Notes under the pieces: model-generated
What the model saw: only the letters and a program-made list of their open reading frames with translations
Databases searched by the model: none
Told to the model about the DNA's origin: nothing
DNA from: JACDHG01 sp963811585
GTDB taxonomy: Bacteria > Actinomycetota > Actinomycetes > Propionibacteriales > Nocardioidaceae
Length of the DNA stretch: 64,000 nt
Assembly: GCA_963811585.1 (NCBI GenBank)
Contig: CAWERR010000009.1
Location: forward strand, 248,001-312,000
Direction: 5' to 3'
Made by a program: the position numbers and the translations under genes
Shown: piece after piece, positions 1-9,632 of the stretch
How positions within the stretch are numbered: the first letter of the stretch is position 1
Layout: the number at the start of each line of letters is the position of its first letter

Positions 1-875
1 ATGAGCTCGCCGAAGGCGCGCAGACGTTGCCGGATGCCCTTCGTGTAGTCCAGCCTGTCGACACCGAGCAGCATCATCCGGTCGCCGCCGATCTCCGTGC
101 GGATCTCGTCAGCGCGGGCTTGCACCTCCGGCGACTTCGCGAGCGTCTCGAGCTGCTGGAAGTCCAGCGAGATCGGGTAGGCACGCGCACCGACCTCGCG
201 GCCGTCATTCAGCCGGATCCGGTCGCGGTGGGTCTTGTGGCCGAGTCGCAGCCTGACCAGCCGCGCGAAGTTGGCGGCCCCACCTGGGCGCTGGAAGCCC
301 ACCAGGTCGGCGCCGAGGAGGCCTTCGAGGATCTGGTCGCGCCACGGCAGCTGCTTGAACAGCTCAGTCGGCGGGAACGGGATGTGCAGGAAGTAGCCGA
401 TCTTGACGTCCGGGCGAAGCGCTCGGAGCATCGCCGGCACGAGCTGCAGCTGGTAGTCGTGGATCCACACGACTGCGTTCTTAGCGGCCGAGGCCGATGC
501 TGCCTCCGCGAACCGCTGGTTGACCTGGACGTAGGCCTCCCACCACTCACGGTGGAATGCCGGCTTGGCGACGACGTCGTGGTAGAGCGGCCACAACGTG
601 CCGTTGGACATGCCCTCGTAGTAACACTCGACTTCGCTGGTCGACAGTGGCAGCGGTTTCACGGTGAGGCCGTCCACCTGGAACGCCGCGTCGTCGTCGA
701 TGGCGGATCCGGGCCAGCCGATCCAGATGCCGTCGTGCTCGCGCAGCACCGGCTCTAGTGCGGTCACCAACCCACCCGGCGAGGTGCGCCACTCAGACCC
801 TTCGGAACGCTCCACGCGGTCGACCGGGAGCCGGTTGGCAACAACGACGAACGAGCTCTTCGACGACTTGGCCAT
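1..875 (-). CDS. otsA: Trehalose-6-phosphate synthase (OtsA), C-terminal part beyond the window
   Basis: Reading leftward from the ATG at 875 gives an open frame of 291 residues that runs off the left edge, so only the N-terminal part is present. The product joins UDP-glucose and glucose-6-phosphate to give trehalose-6-phosphate in the cytoplasm (GT20 family). Visible marks are an N-terminal VVVANRLPV strand, SPGGLVTAL, the WIHDYQLQLVP block, FLHIPFPPTE, and LLGVDRLDYTKGI near the edge, all classic OtsA signatures. A typical OtsA has about 460-500 residues, so roughly 180 are missing. It diverges from the PAS-GGDEF gene. The phosphatase partner otsB lies about 3 kb away on the other strand. 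The family is very secure. Confidence 0.93.
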   Translation of the reverse strand, partial: MAKSSKSSFVVVANRLPVDRVERSEGSEWRTSPGGLVTALEPVLREHDGIWIGWPGSAIDDDAAFQVDGLTVKPLPLSTSEVECYYEGMSNGTLWPLYHDVVAKPAFHREWWEAYVQVNQRFAEAASASAAKNAVVWIHDYQLQLVPAMLRALRPDVKIGYFLHIPFPPTELFKQLPWRDQILEGLLGADLVGFQRPGGAANFARLVRLRLGHKTHRDRIRLNDGREVGARAYPISLDFQQLETLAKSPEVQARADEIRTEIGGDRMMLLGVDRLDYTKGIRQRLRAFGEL

Positions 876-1029
876 TGCCGTCAACCCTAAACGGGCTCGG
901 AAGCGCGTGCACCTTCGACTGCCCAACGCCCTGTCGGTCGCTCACAAATGCGTGATCTCACGGCACAATCGAAACGTGCCAGTCAGCGAACGCCATCGAC
1001 GGGCGTCAGCCAGTGAGCGCCGTCGCAGC

Positions 1030-3177
1030 ATGCCAGACAGCGACCACCGACGCGTTGTGCCGTTTGCCGTCGTCACTGGTGTCGGGCTGCTGACGCTGAT
1101 GTTCCCGCCGTACGTCGACGAGGGCGGTCACCTGGTGGCGGCGTCAGTCTTGCTTGTCCTCGTGGTGGTCGTCGGGTTCAAGGCTCCCCGGGACTCGTGG
1201 TGGGCGGCCGTCCCGCCGATGCTGTTCTTCCTCGTCGTCATGGTGCTGCGTGACGGCACCGGTGCAGCGCCTTCCGGACTGGCACCGCTCGTCGGCCTGC
1301 CCGTCATGTGGATCGCCCTCTACGGGACGCGTGCCCAGATGTGGATGGCAGCGGCCGCCACCGGGGTGGTCTTCCTCGTCCCGGTGGTCCTGGTGGGCGA
1401 GCCTGACTATCCGCTCGCGGACTGGCGCCGGGCCCTCTTGTGGCTTGCGTTCGCGGGGTTGATCGGAGCGGTCGTCCAAGACGTCGTACGCAAGCTGCTC
1501 GAGCGCGATCAGCAGCAGACGCTGATCACCGCCCATCTCGACGGTGTGCTCCGCGCTGCCACCGAGCACTCGATCCTCGCGACGACCCTGGACGGCACGA
1601 TCACCACATTCAACGAGGGCGCCGAACGTATGCTCGGCTACCGCGCAGACGAGCTCGTGGGCAAGCAGACACCCGCGCTTCTGCACGACCCGAATGAGGT
1701 GGCGCAACGTGCCGCGGAGCTGGGCATCGACCCGGGCTTCGACGTGTTCGTGTCCATTGCTCGCCGCGACAGACGTGAAACCCGGGAATGGACCTACCTG
1801 GCGAAGGACGGCACCCGCGTCCCGGTCCGGTTGACGGTGACAGCGATCGAGGATGAGGCCGGTCAGACCTTGGGGTTCATGGGCATCGCCGCGGACATCA
1901 CGGCGGAGAAGGAGGCCCTTGAACAGGTGAGACTTGCCGAGCAACGCTGGCGCGTGCTCCTGGGCCACCTCCCTGACACGTCAGTGCTGACGGTCGGACC
2001 CGACCTGCGGTATCGGGTGTCGGCGGGGCACGGGTTGTCGCGTCGGGGCATGACGGAAGCAGTCGGCAAGACTCTCAGCGAGACATCTAGCCCGGAGAAC
2101 ACCGCGATCCTCGAGCCGGTCTACCGCGCCGCGCTAGGCGGGGCAGAAGCCTCGGTCGAGGTCGTGGGCACGTACACGGGCGCGACGATGGAGATCGTGG
2201 CTGTGCCGCTGCCGCCGTATCAGGGGTCGGCGGAGGCGCTCGTCGTCGCGCGAGATGTCAGTGAGACCAGGCTGCGGGAGCGGCTGCTGCGCGACGCCCA
2301 CGCACGGTTTGCGCGGTTGTTCGCTGAGGCGTCCAACGGGATCGCCGTGTTGAGCCCGGTCGGCGTCATCAACGACGTCAATCCGGCGCTCTGCGAGATG
2401 GTGGGCCGCCCAGCCGAGACGCTAATCGGTCAGCCGGCCACCGCCCTCGGCGGGCAGGAAAGAACGGTGCAACGTTTCCTGGCTGCGTTGCGGGAAAGCC
2501 CGAACGGGCGGCTGAGCCAAGAGACCCGACTGCGGCACGCAGACGGTCACATGATGGATGTGGCGTTCGACAGCAGCATTCTCAGGGATGAAGCCGGCGG
2601 CCCGGACGAGATCCTCATCAACGCTGTCGACATCTCCGAGCGCCGCCGTTACGAGGCACAGTTGGCGCACCTCGCCGACCACGATCCGCTGACCGGACTA
2701 GCGAACCGCCGTCGCTTTGACGTGGAACTCACCCAACACCTCCTCCGCTGCCAGCGGTACGGCGCCCGAGGAGCCCTGCTGATGCTGGACCTCGACGAGT
2801 TCAAGGAGATCAACGACACGCTCGGCCATGCAGCGGGTGACCAAGTGATCGTGTCCACGGCCGACCTGCTGCGATCGAGGCTGCGCAAGTCCGACCTGGT
2901 GGCGCGCCTCGGTGGCGACGAGTTCGCCATCCTGCTGCCCCAGGGCACCCGCGAGTCGGCGGAACAAGTCGCGATCAACGTGGGCACCCTCGTGCGCGAG
3001 AGGGCCGGCCTTCACGACGGGAACCGGCTCGGTAGGGTCACGGCGAGCATCGGCGTCGTGATGATCGAAGACCCTGAGATCACCGTCAGCGACCTCATGC
3101 GGTTCGCCGATAGGACGATGTACGACGCGAAGGAGTCGGGCCGCGATCGCTACATCGTGCACGAGCCGGCCGGCTAA
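1030..3177 (+). CDS. Membrane PAS-PAS-PAS-GGDEF diguanylate cyclase
   Basis: A predicted diguanylate cyclase making c-di-GMP from two GTP. About 150 N-terminal residues are hydrophobic, with five or six membrane segments. A PAS/PAC unit follows (LDGTITTFNEGAERMLGY...), then a degenerate second PAS, a third PAS (EASNGIAVLSPVGVINDVN) and a C-terminal GGDEF domain. The active motif GGDEF is at residues 628-632, and an RxxD product-inhibition site (RKSD, 619-622) sits five residues upstream as expected, so catalysis and c-di-GMP feedback both look intact. No EAL domain is present. The start is uncertain: ATG 1030 precedes the first membrane segment, while GTG 976 or 952 would add 18-26 residues. 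None has a strong ribosome site. Confidence 0.85.
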   Translation: MPDSDHRRVVPFAVVTGVGLLTLMFPPYVDEGGHLVAASVLLVLVVVVGFKAPRDSWWAAVPPMLFFLVVMVLRDGTGAAPSGLAPLVGLPVMWIALYGTRAQMWMAAAATGVVFLVPVVLVGEPDYPLADWRRALLWLAFAGLIGAVVQDVVRKLLERDQQQTLITAHLDGVLRAATEHSILATTLDGTITTFNEGAERMLGYRADELVGKQTPALLHDPNEVAQRAAELGIDPGFDVFVSIARRDRRETREWTYLAKDGTRVPVRLTVTAIEDEAGQTLGFMGIAADITAEKEALEQVRLAEQRWRVLLGHLPDTSVLTVGPDLRYRVSAGHGLSRRGMTEAVGKTLSETSSPENTAILEPVYRAALGGAEASVEVVGTYTGATMEIVAVPLPPYQGSAEALVVARDVSETRLRERLLRDAHARFARLFAEASNGIAVLSPVGVINDVNPALCEMVGRPAETLIGQPATALGGQERTVQRFLAALRESPNGRLSQETRLRHADGHMMDVAFDSSILRDEAGGPDEILINAVDISERRRYEAQLAHLADHDPLTGLANRRRFDVELTQHLLRCQRYGARGALLMLDLDEFKEINDTLGHAAGDQVIVSTADLLRSRLRKSDLVARLGGDEFAILLPQGTRESAEQVAINVGTLVRERAGLHDGNRLGRVTASIGVVMIEDPEITVSDLMRFADRTMYDAKESGRDRYIVHEPAG

Positions 3178-3298
3178 GACTGGCCCACGGGCTCGCCGCG
3201 TGGTGCAAATGACAACGCTGTGGTTTGTCGCCTACCATGAGCCCGGAGGGCGGGGCGAGCCGCGAACCCCGCCGCGAAGGTCACCAGGAGCCGAACGG

Positions 3299-3599
3299 AT
3301 GGACGCTGCGAACGTCGTGACCTCGGGCGAGTCTGCCCGCGCCGCCGTCGACCTCTCCGAGCGTGACCAGCAGATCCTGGCCTTCGAGCGGCTGTGGTGG
3401 AAGTATGCCGGCGCCAAGGAGCAGGCGATCCGGGAGCAGTTCGCGATGTCCGCCACCCGCTACTACCAGGTGCTGAATGCGCTGATCGACCGGCCGGAGG
3501 CGATCGTCGTTCGACCCGCTGCTCGTCAAGCGGCTGCGGCGACTGCGCTCCGCTCGGCAACGGCAGCGCTCGGCACGTCGACTGGGCATCGAGGTCTGA
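3299..3599 (+). CDS. DUF3263 family protein, frameshifted near 3508
   Basis: A small actinobacterial protein of unknown function. The ATG at 3299 follows AGGAG with good spacing. The frame reads LSERDQQILAFERLWWKYAGAKEQAIREQ and continues to NALIDRPEAIV, the conserved DUF3263 core. Around 3508 the conserved reading passes to the next frame (FDPLLVKRLRRLR...RRLGIEV) and ends at the TGA at 3597-3599. One extra base in GTCGTTCGAC explains the shift. Without that correction the frame runs on into the LytR_C gene and creates a false fusion. The corrected length, about 100 residues, suits the family. Gene order DUF3263 - LytR_C - otsB supports two separate genes. The family call is secure; the frameshift is probably a sequence error. 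Confidence 0.8.
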
Positions 3600-3601
3600 C
3601 A

Positions 3602-4075
3602 GTGGCGCTCCCTTCTGCCGTGATGCTCGGCAGCCTTGCCTTTGTGGTGGCCGCGGGAGTCGGTCTCGTCGCCGTGGCCTCCAGCGCCGCAGAAGACACC
3701 GGGAAGGAACCCTCGGCCGACCAGCCGAAGACCCCACCCGAGGCTCCCCCGACGACCGCGCCCACGAAGAAGCCGCAGCACAAACCGCCTGCCAAGCCCC
3801 GCGACACCGTGCCGAAGGTGCTCGTCGAGGTCTACAACAACTCCGGCATCAGTGGTCTTGCGGCTGACCGGGCCGCGGTGCTGCACAGTGCGGGCTGGAA
3901 CGTCGCTGCCACCGACAACTGGTACGGCAACATCCCCGCCAACACCGTCTACTTCCCCGACCGGATGCAGCGGCAGGCACGCGAGCTCGCCGACGTCCTG
4001 GACATCACCCGGCTGCGTCCGGCCGTCTCTCCGATGCAGTTCGACCGGCTCACGGTCATCTTCACGTCGGGCTAG
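3602..4075 (+). CDS. LytR C-terminal-domain envelope protein
   Basis: The GTG at 3602 lies two bases after the corrected DUF3263 stop. The 157-residue product begins with a single membrane segment (MLGSLAFVVAAGVGLVAV), followed by a Pro/Thr/Lys-rich linker of about 45 residues (TPPEAPPTTAPTKKPQHKPP) and a LytR_C domain (VLVEVYNNSGISGLAADRAAVL...). It is therefore predicted to be membrane anchored with the domain outside the cell. LytR_C domains often accompany cell-wall polymer ligases, but this protein has no LCP catalytic domain, and its role is unknown. The spacing suggests translational coupling to the DUF3263 gene. Confidence 0.8.
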   Translation: MALPSAVMLGSLAFVVAAGVGLVAVASSAAEDTGKEPSADQPKTPPEAPPTTAPTKKPQHKPPAKPRDTVPKVLVEVYNNSGISGLAADRAAVLHSAGWNVAATDNWYGNIPANTVYFPDRMQRQARELADVLDITRLRPAVSPMQFDRLTVIFTSG

Positions 4076-4127
4076 CCACCGCCAGTCAGGCAGCGCAGCC
4101 ACGATCCGATCCTGGTTGACTGGCCGG

Positions 4128-4958
4128 GTGCTATCCGAGCCCTCGACCGCCGACGGCGCCGAAGGCCTGCGCGCGCTCCTCGACGATCCAGGAAGCGCCC
4201 TCGTCGCGTTCGACTACGACGGGACGCTCGCGCCCATCGTTGACGATCCCATGCAGGCCAGGCCACATCCCCGTGTCATCCGAGCACTCGAGGGTCTGGC
4301 CGCGCACGTCCGCCTCGTCGCGGTCGTGACGGGCCGCCCTGCTGCCTTGGCGGTTGAGCTGGCGGGCCTCGACGACGTACCCGGCCTGCGCCACATTGTC
4401 GTCGTCGGGCACTACGGGCTCGAACGGTGGGACGCCGCGACGGGTCAGCTGAGCCGGTCAGACCCACCGCCGGGCCTCGACGACGTACGCAAGGCGCTGC
4501 CTGCACTGCTCGAGTCCTGTGGGGTCGACGACGCCAACGTCGAAGACAAGGGCCTCTCGGTCGCCGTGCACGTACGTCGGTCGACGTCTCCCGACCATGC
4601 CTTCCAAGCGATCCGTGGCCCGCTCGACCAGCTCGCAGAGCAGCACGGCCTCGTCGCCGAGCCGGGCCGCTACGTCGTCGAGCTGCGACCACCAGGGATG
4701 GACAAGGGCCGTGCGCTGCGAGCCCTTGCCGACGAGACCGCTGCCTCCACTGTGGTCTTTTGCGGCGACGACCTCGGCGACCTCGCAGCCTTTGCCGAAG
4801 TCATCGCGATGCGTCGGCGCGGAGTCCGCGGACTCCTCCTCTGCTCGGGCTCGGACGAGGTGTCGGCGCTGGCCGAGCAGGCCGACCTCGTCGTCGACGG
4901 GCCGGCCGGGCTCGCGGAGTGGCTCGAGGCCGTGGTCGACCGGCTGGGGCCCGCCTGA
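4128..4958 (+). CDS. otsB: Trehalose-6-phosphate phosphatase (OtsB)
   Basis: Dephosphorylates trehalose-6-phosphate to trehalose and so completes the OtsA/OtsB route with the gene at the left edge. HAD-superfamily motifs are visible: the nucleophile motif DYDGTLAPI near residue 24, VVTGRP, a conserved lysine region (GMDKGRALRAL), and FCGDDLGDLAAF supplying the metal-binding aspartates. The chosen GTG at 4128 gives 276 residues, close to the usual 250-280; TTG 4116 is an alternative. It follows LytR_C by about 50 bases and may share its transcript. The downstream gap holds the SAM riboswitch, which marks the start of a new unit. Confidence 0.92.
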   Translation: MLSEPSTADGAEGLRALLDDPGSALVAFDYDGTLAPIVDDPMQARPHPRVIRALEGLAAHVRLVAVVTGRPAALAVELAGLDDVPGLRHIVVVGHYGLERWDAATGQLSRSDPPPGLDDVRKALPALLESCGVDDANVEDKGLSVAVHVRRSTSPDHAFQAIRGPLDQLAEQHGLVAEPGRYVVELRPPGMDKGRALRALADETAASTVVFCGDDLGDLAAFAEVIAMRRRGVRGLLLCSGSDEVSALAEQADLVVDGPAGLAEWLEAVVDRLGPA

Positions 4959-5035
4959 CCCCTGCCTGGCCTGGGCAGTCTCACATCACGAACAGGCATC
5001 CTCCCATCCGAGACGAGTCGGGCTAGGGTGGTGCG

Positions 5036-5168
5036 AACTCATCGAGAGGGGCAGAGGGACCGGCCCGTTGAAGCCCCGGCAACCCGTTCTGAGTGCGTGA
5101 AGTCTCACGTCGCTCGGGACAGGGTGCCAATTCCGACTCGTGGCGAGAGCCGCCGCGAGAAAGATGAG
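5036..5168 (+). ncRNA. SAM-I (S-box) riboswitch
   Basis: The SAM-I core is recognisable: CTCATCGAGAGGGGCAGAGG, then GGCCC, GAAGCCCCGGCAACC, and a distal GGTGCCAATTCC. The closing helix P1 pairs CTCATC (5038-5043) with GATGAG (5163-5168), all six pairs matching. The 3' strand of P1 ends directly against the ribosome-binding site AAGGAGG (5169-5175) of the GTG at 5180. No terminator helix with a U-run is evident. This placement suggests SAM-dependent control of translation initiation rather than transcription termination (inference). The class is known to switch off methionine, cysteine and SAM genes when SAM is plentiful. Confidence 0.9.
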
Positions 5169-5179
5169 AAGGAGGCTTC

Positions 5180-6445
5180 GTGAGCACGCTTCTCGACACA
5201 TCCCCCTTTCGATCGGCACACGGCGCGTTTGGCAACGCGCGATGTCTGGTGTGCCGTGCCTGCGGAGCCGAGCAGGAGCTGGGCGCGTTCTACGCCTGCG
5301 CCGAGTGCTTCGGTCCGCTCGAGGTCGGCTACGAGTTCCCGCGGTTGACCCGCGCTGACATCGAAAGCGGCCCCAAGAACATCTGGCGCTACCGCGACCT
5401 GCTGCCCGTCCGGGCAGACATCGCCACGATCCCCAACACGGAGCCGGGGTTCACCCGACTCATCAAGGCCGACCGCCTCGGCGCGGAGCTCGGCATCAAG
5501 AACCTCTGGGTGAAGGACGACTCCGGCAACCCGACGCACTCCTTCAAGGACCGCGTCGTCGCCGTCGCCCTGGCAGCCGCGCGCGAGCTCGGGTTGCGCG
5601 TGCTGGCCTGCCCATCCACGGGCAACCTCGCCAACGCGGTGGCCGCCGCAGCAGCGCGGGCAGGGATCCGGAGCGTTGTGTTCATCCCCGGCGACCTCGA
5701 GCGCGCGAAGATCCTCACGACGGCGGTGTACGGCGGCACCCTTGTCGCCGTCAACGGCAACTACGACGACGTCAACCGACTCGCCTCCGAGATCGCCGGT
5801 GAGGAGGACGACTGGGCATTCGTCAACGTCAACGTCCGGCCGTACTACGCGGAGGGTTCCAAGACGCTCGGGTTCGAAGTCGCCGAGCAGCTCGGCTGGC
5901 GGCTCCCGCAGCAGGTGGTGATCCCGGTGGCGTCCGGCTCGCAGCTGACGAAGGTCGACAAGGGGTTCGCCGAGCTTGGGCGGCTCGGGCTCGTCGAGCA
6001 GACGCCGTACCGGATCTTCGGCGCTCAGGCCACCGGATGCAGCCCGGTAGCGACAGCCTTCCGCGAGGGCCACGACGTCGTCCAGCCCGTCCGGCCCGAC
6101 ACGATCGCGAAGTCCCTCGCGATCGGCAACCCGGCAGATGGCCCCTATGTGCTCGACACGGTCCGGCGCACGAACGGTGCCGTCGAGTCCGTGACCGACG
6201 ACGAAGTCCGTGACGGGATCGCGTTGCTCGCGCGCACCGAGGGAGTCTTCGCCGAGACGGCAGGCGGGGTCACCGTGGCCACCTTGAAGAAGCTGGTGGA
6301 GACCGGTCAGCTCGACCCCGACCAGGAGACCGTGGTTTTCAACACCGGTGACGGCCTCAAGACCCTCGACGCCATCGCCGACCGGGTCGGGCCTGCCGCG
6401 ACGATCGATCCGACCTACGCTGCCTTTACAGCCACCGGCCTGTGA
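5180..6445 (+). CDS. Threonine-synthase-like PLP enzyme; probable sulfur-carrier-dependent homocysteine synthase
   Basis: A 421-residue fold-type II PLP enzyme of the ThrC family. It has an N-terminal Cys pair region (C25-x2-C28 and C40-x2-C43) resembling a zinc ribbon, a PLP lysine at Lys123 in DDSGNPTHSFKDR, and the STGNLANA phosphate-binding loop. Homology alone would call it threonine synthase, using O-phosphohomoserine. Context argues otherwise: it sits behind a SAM-I riboswitch and 25 bases before a ThiS/MoaD-type carrier ending in Gly-Gly, with no hom or thrB nearby. A thiocarboxylate-using, O-phosphohomoserine-dependent homocysteine synthase, as I recall described in Streptomyces (MetM), fits better. 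The start GTG 5180 has a perfect AAGGAGG. The family is certain; the substrate assignment is inferred. Confidence 0.8.
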   Translation: MSTLLDTSPFRSAHGAFGNARCLVCRACGAEQELGAFYACAECFGPLEVGYEFPRLTRADIESGPKNIWRYRDLLPVRADIATIPNTEPGFTRLIKADRLGAELGIKNLWVKDDSGNPTHSFKDRVVAVALAAARELGLRVLACPSTGNLANAVAAAAARAGIRSVVFIPGDLERAKILTTAVYGGTLVAVNGNYDDVNRLASEIAGEEDDWAFVNVNVRPYYAEGSKTLGFEVAEQLGWRLPQQVVIPVASGSQLTKVDKGFAELGRLGLVEQTPYRIFGAQATGCSPVATAFREGHDVVQPVRPDTIAKSLAIGNPADGPYVLDTVRRTNGAVESVTDDEVRDGIALLARTEGVFAETAGGVTVATLKKLVETGQLDPDQETVVFNTGDGLKTLDAIADRVGPAATIDPTYAAFTATGL

Positions 6446-6470
6446 CTGACGACCAAGGAGGCCTCACGAG

Positions 6471-6746
6471 ATGAGCGTCAACGTCCGCGTCCCTACTATC
6501 CTGCGCACCTACACAGGAGGTGAGTCCGAAGTGGACACCGAAGGCTCGTCGCTTCGTGAAGTCCTCGACTCGCTCGACGCCAGCTACCCCGGGATCAAGG
6601 GGCGCATCGTCGACGAGCAGGGCGCGCTTCGGCGGTTCGTCAACGTGTACGTCGGCAACGACGACGTCCGCTTCCTCGACGGGCTCGACACGTCGATCTC
6701 CGACGGGACCCAGATCTCGGTCATCCCAGCGGTTGCCGGCGGCTGA
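6471..6746 (+). CDS. ThiS/MoaD/CysO-type sulfur carrier protein
   Basis: A 91-residue beta-grasp protein starting at an ATG preceded by AAGGAGG. It ends in IPAVAGG; the terminal Gly-Gly is the site that is adenylated and converted to a thiocarboxylate in this family. Other family traits are LREVLDSLDASYPGIKGRI, FVNVYVGNDDVR and SDGTQISVIPAVAGG, closest to the CysO subgroup rather than molybdopterin MoaD. It follows the ThrC-like gene by 25 bases, so the two share the riboswitch-controlled transcript. The likely job is to deliver sulfur to that enzyme for homocysteine formation (inference). An activating MoeB-type enzyme is not in the window. Confidence 0.85.
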   Translation: MSVNVRVPTILRTYTGGESEVDTEGSSLREVLDSLDASYPGIKGRIVDEQGALRRFVNVYVGNDDVRFLDGLDTSISDGTQISVIPAVAGG

Positions 6747-6795
6747 CCTGCAGCTGCAAAGGTAGCGCCGGAGCACAACCATGCCCACAAAAAGT

Positions 6796-6824
6796 GGCTG
6801 GGACGCGGTAACCGCGTCCCAGCC
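6796..6824 (+). terminator. Strong hairpin after the sulfur-carrier gene
   Basis: A perfect 13-bp stem (GGCTGGGACGCGG paired with CCGCGTCCCAGCC) closes on a TAA loop, 50 bases after the carrier gene stop. The plus side has no U-run. Read on the minus strand, the stem is followed by ACTTTTTG. It most likely ends the riboswitch operon. Confidence 0.7.
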
Positions 6825-6911
6825 AAGACCTCGTCGCACCCACGAGGTAAGGAAAAAGATAGCGACGGGGTGCGGTCCCGACAAGGGGTTGAGACGAAGA
6901 TGACCCGCGCG

Positions 6912-6927
6912 GACTATGCGCATAGTC
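6912..6927. promoter_or_regulatory. 16-bp palindrome, possible operator, in the carrier-groEL gap
   Basis: GACTATGC/GCATAGTC is a perfect palindrome, and a further GACTATGAC lies at 6946-6954, so the half-site GACTAT occurs three times within about 45 bases. The surrounding gap (6747-7254, 508 bases) otherwise holds the hairpin at 6796, the two CIRCE elements and the groEL leader. No convincing gene was seen in it. The binding protein is unknown. Confidence 0.4.
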
Positions 6928-7071
6928 AGTGATATGGCCCCTTCGGACTATGACTACCCATCTGCCCTGGCGGGATGCCCGATTCATGTGCAAGTTACTG
7001 TCTGGTGACCCTCCAATTACACGCCGCAACAGTCGTGCCCGGGCGGCAGTCATCTTGGGCCGCTGAGCTCG

Positions 7072-7098
7072 CTTGCACTCGCCTGGGTCGAGTGCTAA
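7072..7098 (+). promoter_or_regulatory. CIRCE element 1 (HrcA operator)
   Basis: The right half GAGTGCTAA (7090-7098) is perfect and is separated by exactly nine bases from the left half CTTGCACTC (7072-7080), which matches TTAGCACTC at seven of nine positions. CIRCE is the inverted repeat bound by the heat-shock repressor HrcA. It lies about 160 bases before the groEL start. Confidence 0.8.
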
Positions 7099-7105
7099 TA
7101 ATGGG

Positions 7106-7132
7106 TTAGCACTCTCGCCCCGAGAGTGACAA
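7106..7132 (+). promoter_or_regulatory. CIRCE element 2 (HrcA operator)
   Basis: The left half TTAGCACTC (7106-7114) is perfect. After a nine-base spacer the right half GAGTGACAA (7124-7132) matches GAGTGCTAA at seven of nine positions. Each of the two elements has one perfect and one degenerate half, and only seven bases separate them, so HrcA may bind them together. Confidence 0.85.
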
Positions 7133-7254
7133 CGGTGAGCTCGATGAGGGCGCTCGGTGGCGGCGAGAAGGGATCGCAGTGCGGCCAGCGTCCGTCCGTC
7201 GCGGGCGTCGTACTGACCGCACTTCCACATTCAAGCGCGGGAGGACTCGCGTAC

Positions 7255-8884
<1,630 letters not shown>

Positions 8885-8912
8885 TCCTGGCAACAGCGGT
8901 ACAGCAACATGC

Positions 8913-8947
8913 AAGCGGCCCCGGGCACAACTGCCCGGGGCCGCTTT
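8913..8947 (+). terminator. Rho-independent terminator of groEL
   Basis: A perfect 13-bp stem (GCGGCCCCGGGCA with TGCCCGGGGCCGC, loop CAAC), extended by A-T pairs and followed by TTT, begins 31 bases after the groEL stop. Confidence 0.85.
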
Positions 8948-8976
8948 GTGATCTCGACTCTCGATCACCGCACCGT

Positions 8977-9612
8977 TCAGAGGCCTAGAAATGGCCGGCA
9001 TGCCTCGAAGCCCGCAATGGTGATGTCGTCTCCGTGCGTTGACTGCAACCAGTCGTCGCGGGTCATCCGCAGGTGGACCATCATGTCGTTGCCATCGCCA
9101 CGGCGGTTAGTCGTGACGCCGTTGTCGCGGTAGCCGAGTGAACGCGACACACCGAGTGACGCGTGGTTGTCATGCCAGGCCGACGAGATCGCTGCCTGCG
9201 CCTGCATCGGTCCGAAGGCCAGCGCCAGGATCGCTCGCCGCATCTGCTTACCGAGGCCGCGGCCGCGCACGGCTGTCGACAGAAAAGACCAGGAGTCAAC
9301 GGTGCGCAGCGCTGCGAAGTCGTCGCCTTCGAGCGCCTGCACGCCGACGACGCTGCCGGCATGGCGGACGGCAAAGATCAGGTTCCACGACTCCGCGCGC
9401 CAGTTACCTCGCGCCGCCCAGTAGGCCTGGGCCATGGTGACGAGCCTCTGGGTGTGCGGGTCGACGGCGAACTCACTGCCGGCGGGGTTGCGCTCGAGGT
9501 CGTCGGGCAAGATCTCCAGGATCGTCGGAAGGTCCGCCTCGGTCGCGGCGCGCAGGTCGACGTCAGGCCCGGTCAGGCGCAGGTCGACCAGCGGCCACCA
9601 AGGAGCGGACAT
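8977..9612 (-). CDS. GNAT-family N-acetyltransferase (RimJ/RimL-like)
   Basis: A 211-residue acetyl-CoA-dependent acyltransferase. LRAATEADLPTILEILPDD opens the GNAT fold near residue 20. The acetyl-CoA loop is VRGRGLGKQMRRAILALAF (a Q/RxxGxG/A motif), and NHASLGVSRSLGYRDNG matches the C-terminal motif of RimJ/RimL-type enzymes. The start MSAPWWPLVDLRL is the only sensible one. It is transcribed toward the groEL terminator and lies just downstream of, and on the same strand as, the HDAC-like gene (gap about 20 bases), so the two may be co-transcribed. The substrate is unknown; an amine or peptide N-terminus would fit the neighbourhood. Confidence 0.85.
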   Translation of the reverse strand: MSAPWWPLVDLRLTGPDVDLRAATEADLPTILEILPDDLERNPAGSEFAVDPHTQRLVTMAQAYWAARGNWRAESWNLIFAVRHAGSVVGVQALEGDDFAALRTVDSWSFLSTAVRGRGLGKQMRRAILALAFGPMQAQAAISSAWHDNHASLGVSRSLGYRDNGVTTNRRGDGNDMMVHLRMTRDDWLQSTHGDDITIAGFEACRPFLGL

Positions 9613-9632
9613 GTGGCCGATGCTACGGCTCG

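Noticed and set aside
664..1029. N-terminal extension of the PAS-GGDEF protein starting at 664
   Set aside because: It would overlap otsA antisense for over 200 bases and carries no domain; starts at 952-1030 are more sensible.
6934..7008. Short frame beginning MAPSDYDYPSALAGC
   Set aside because: Only about 24 codons, no ribosome-binding site and no recognisable family; probably chance.
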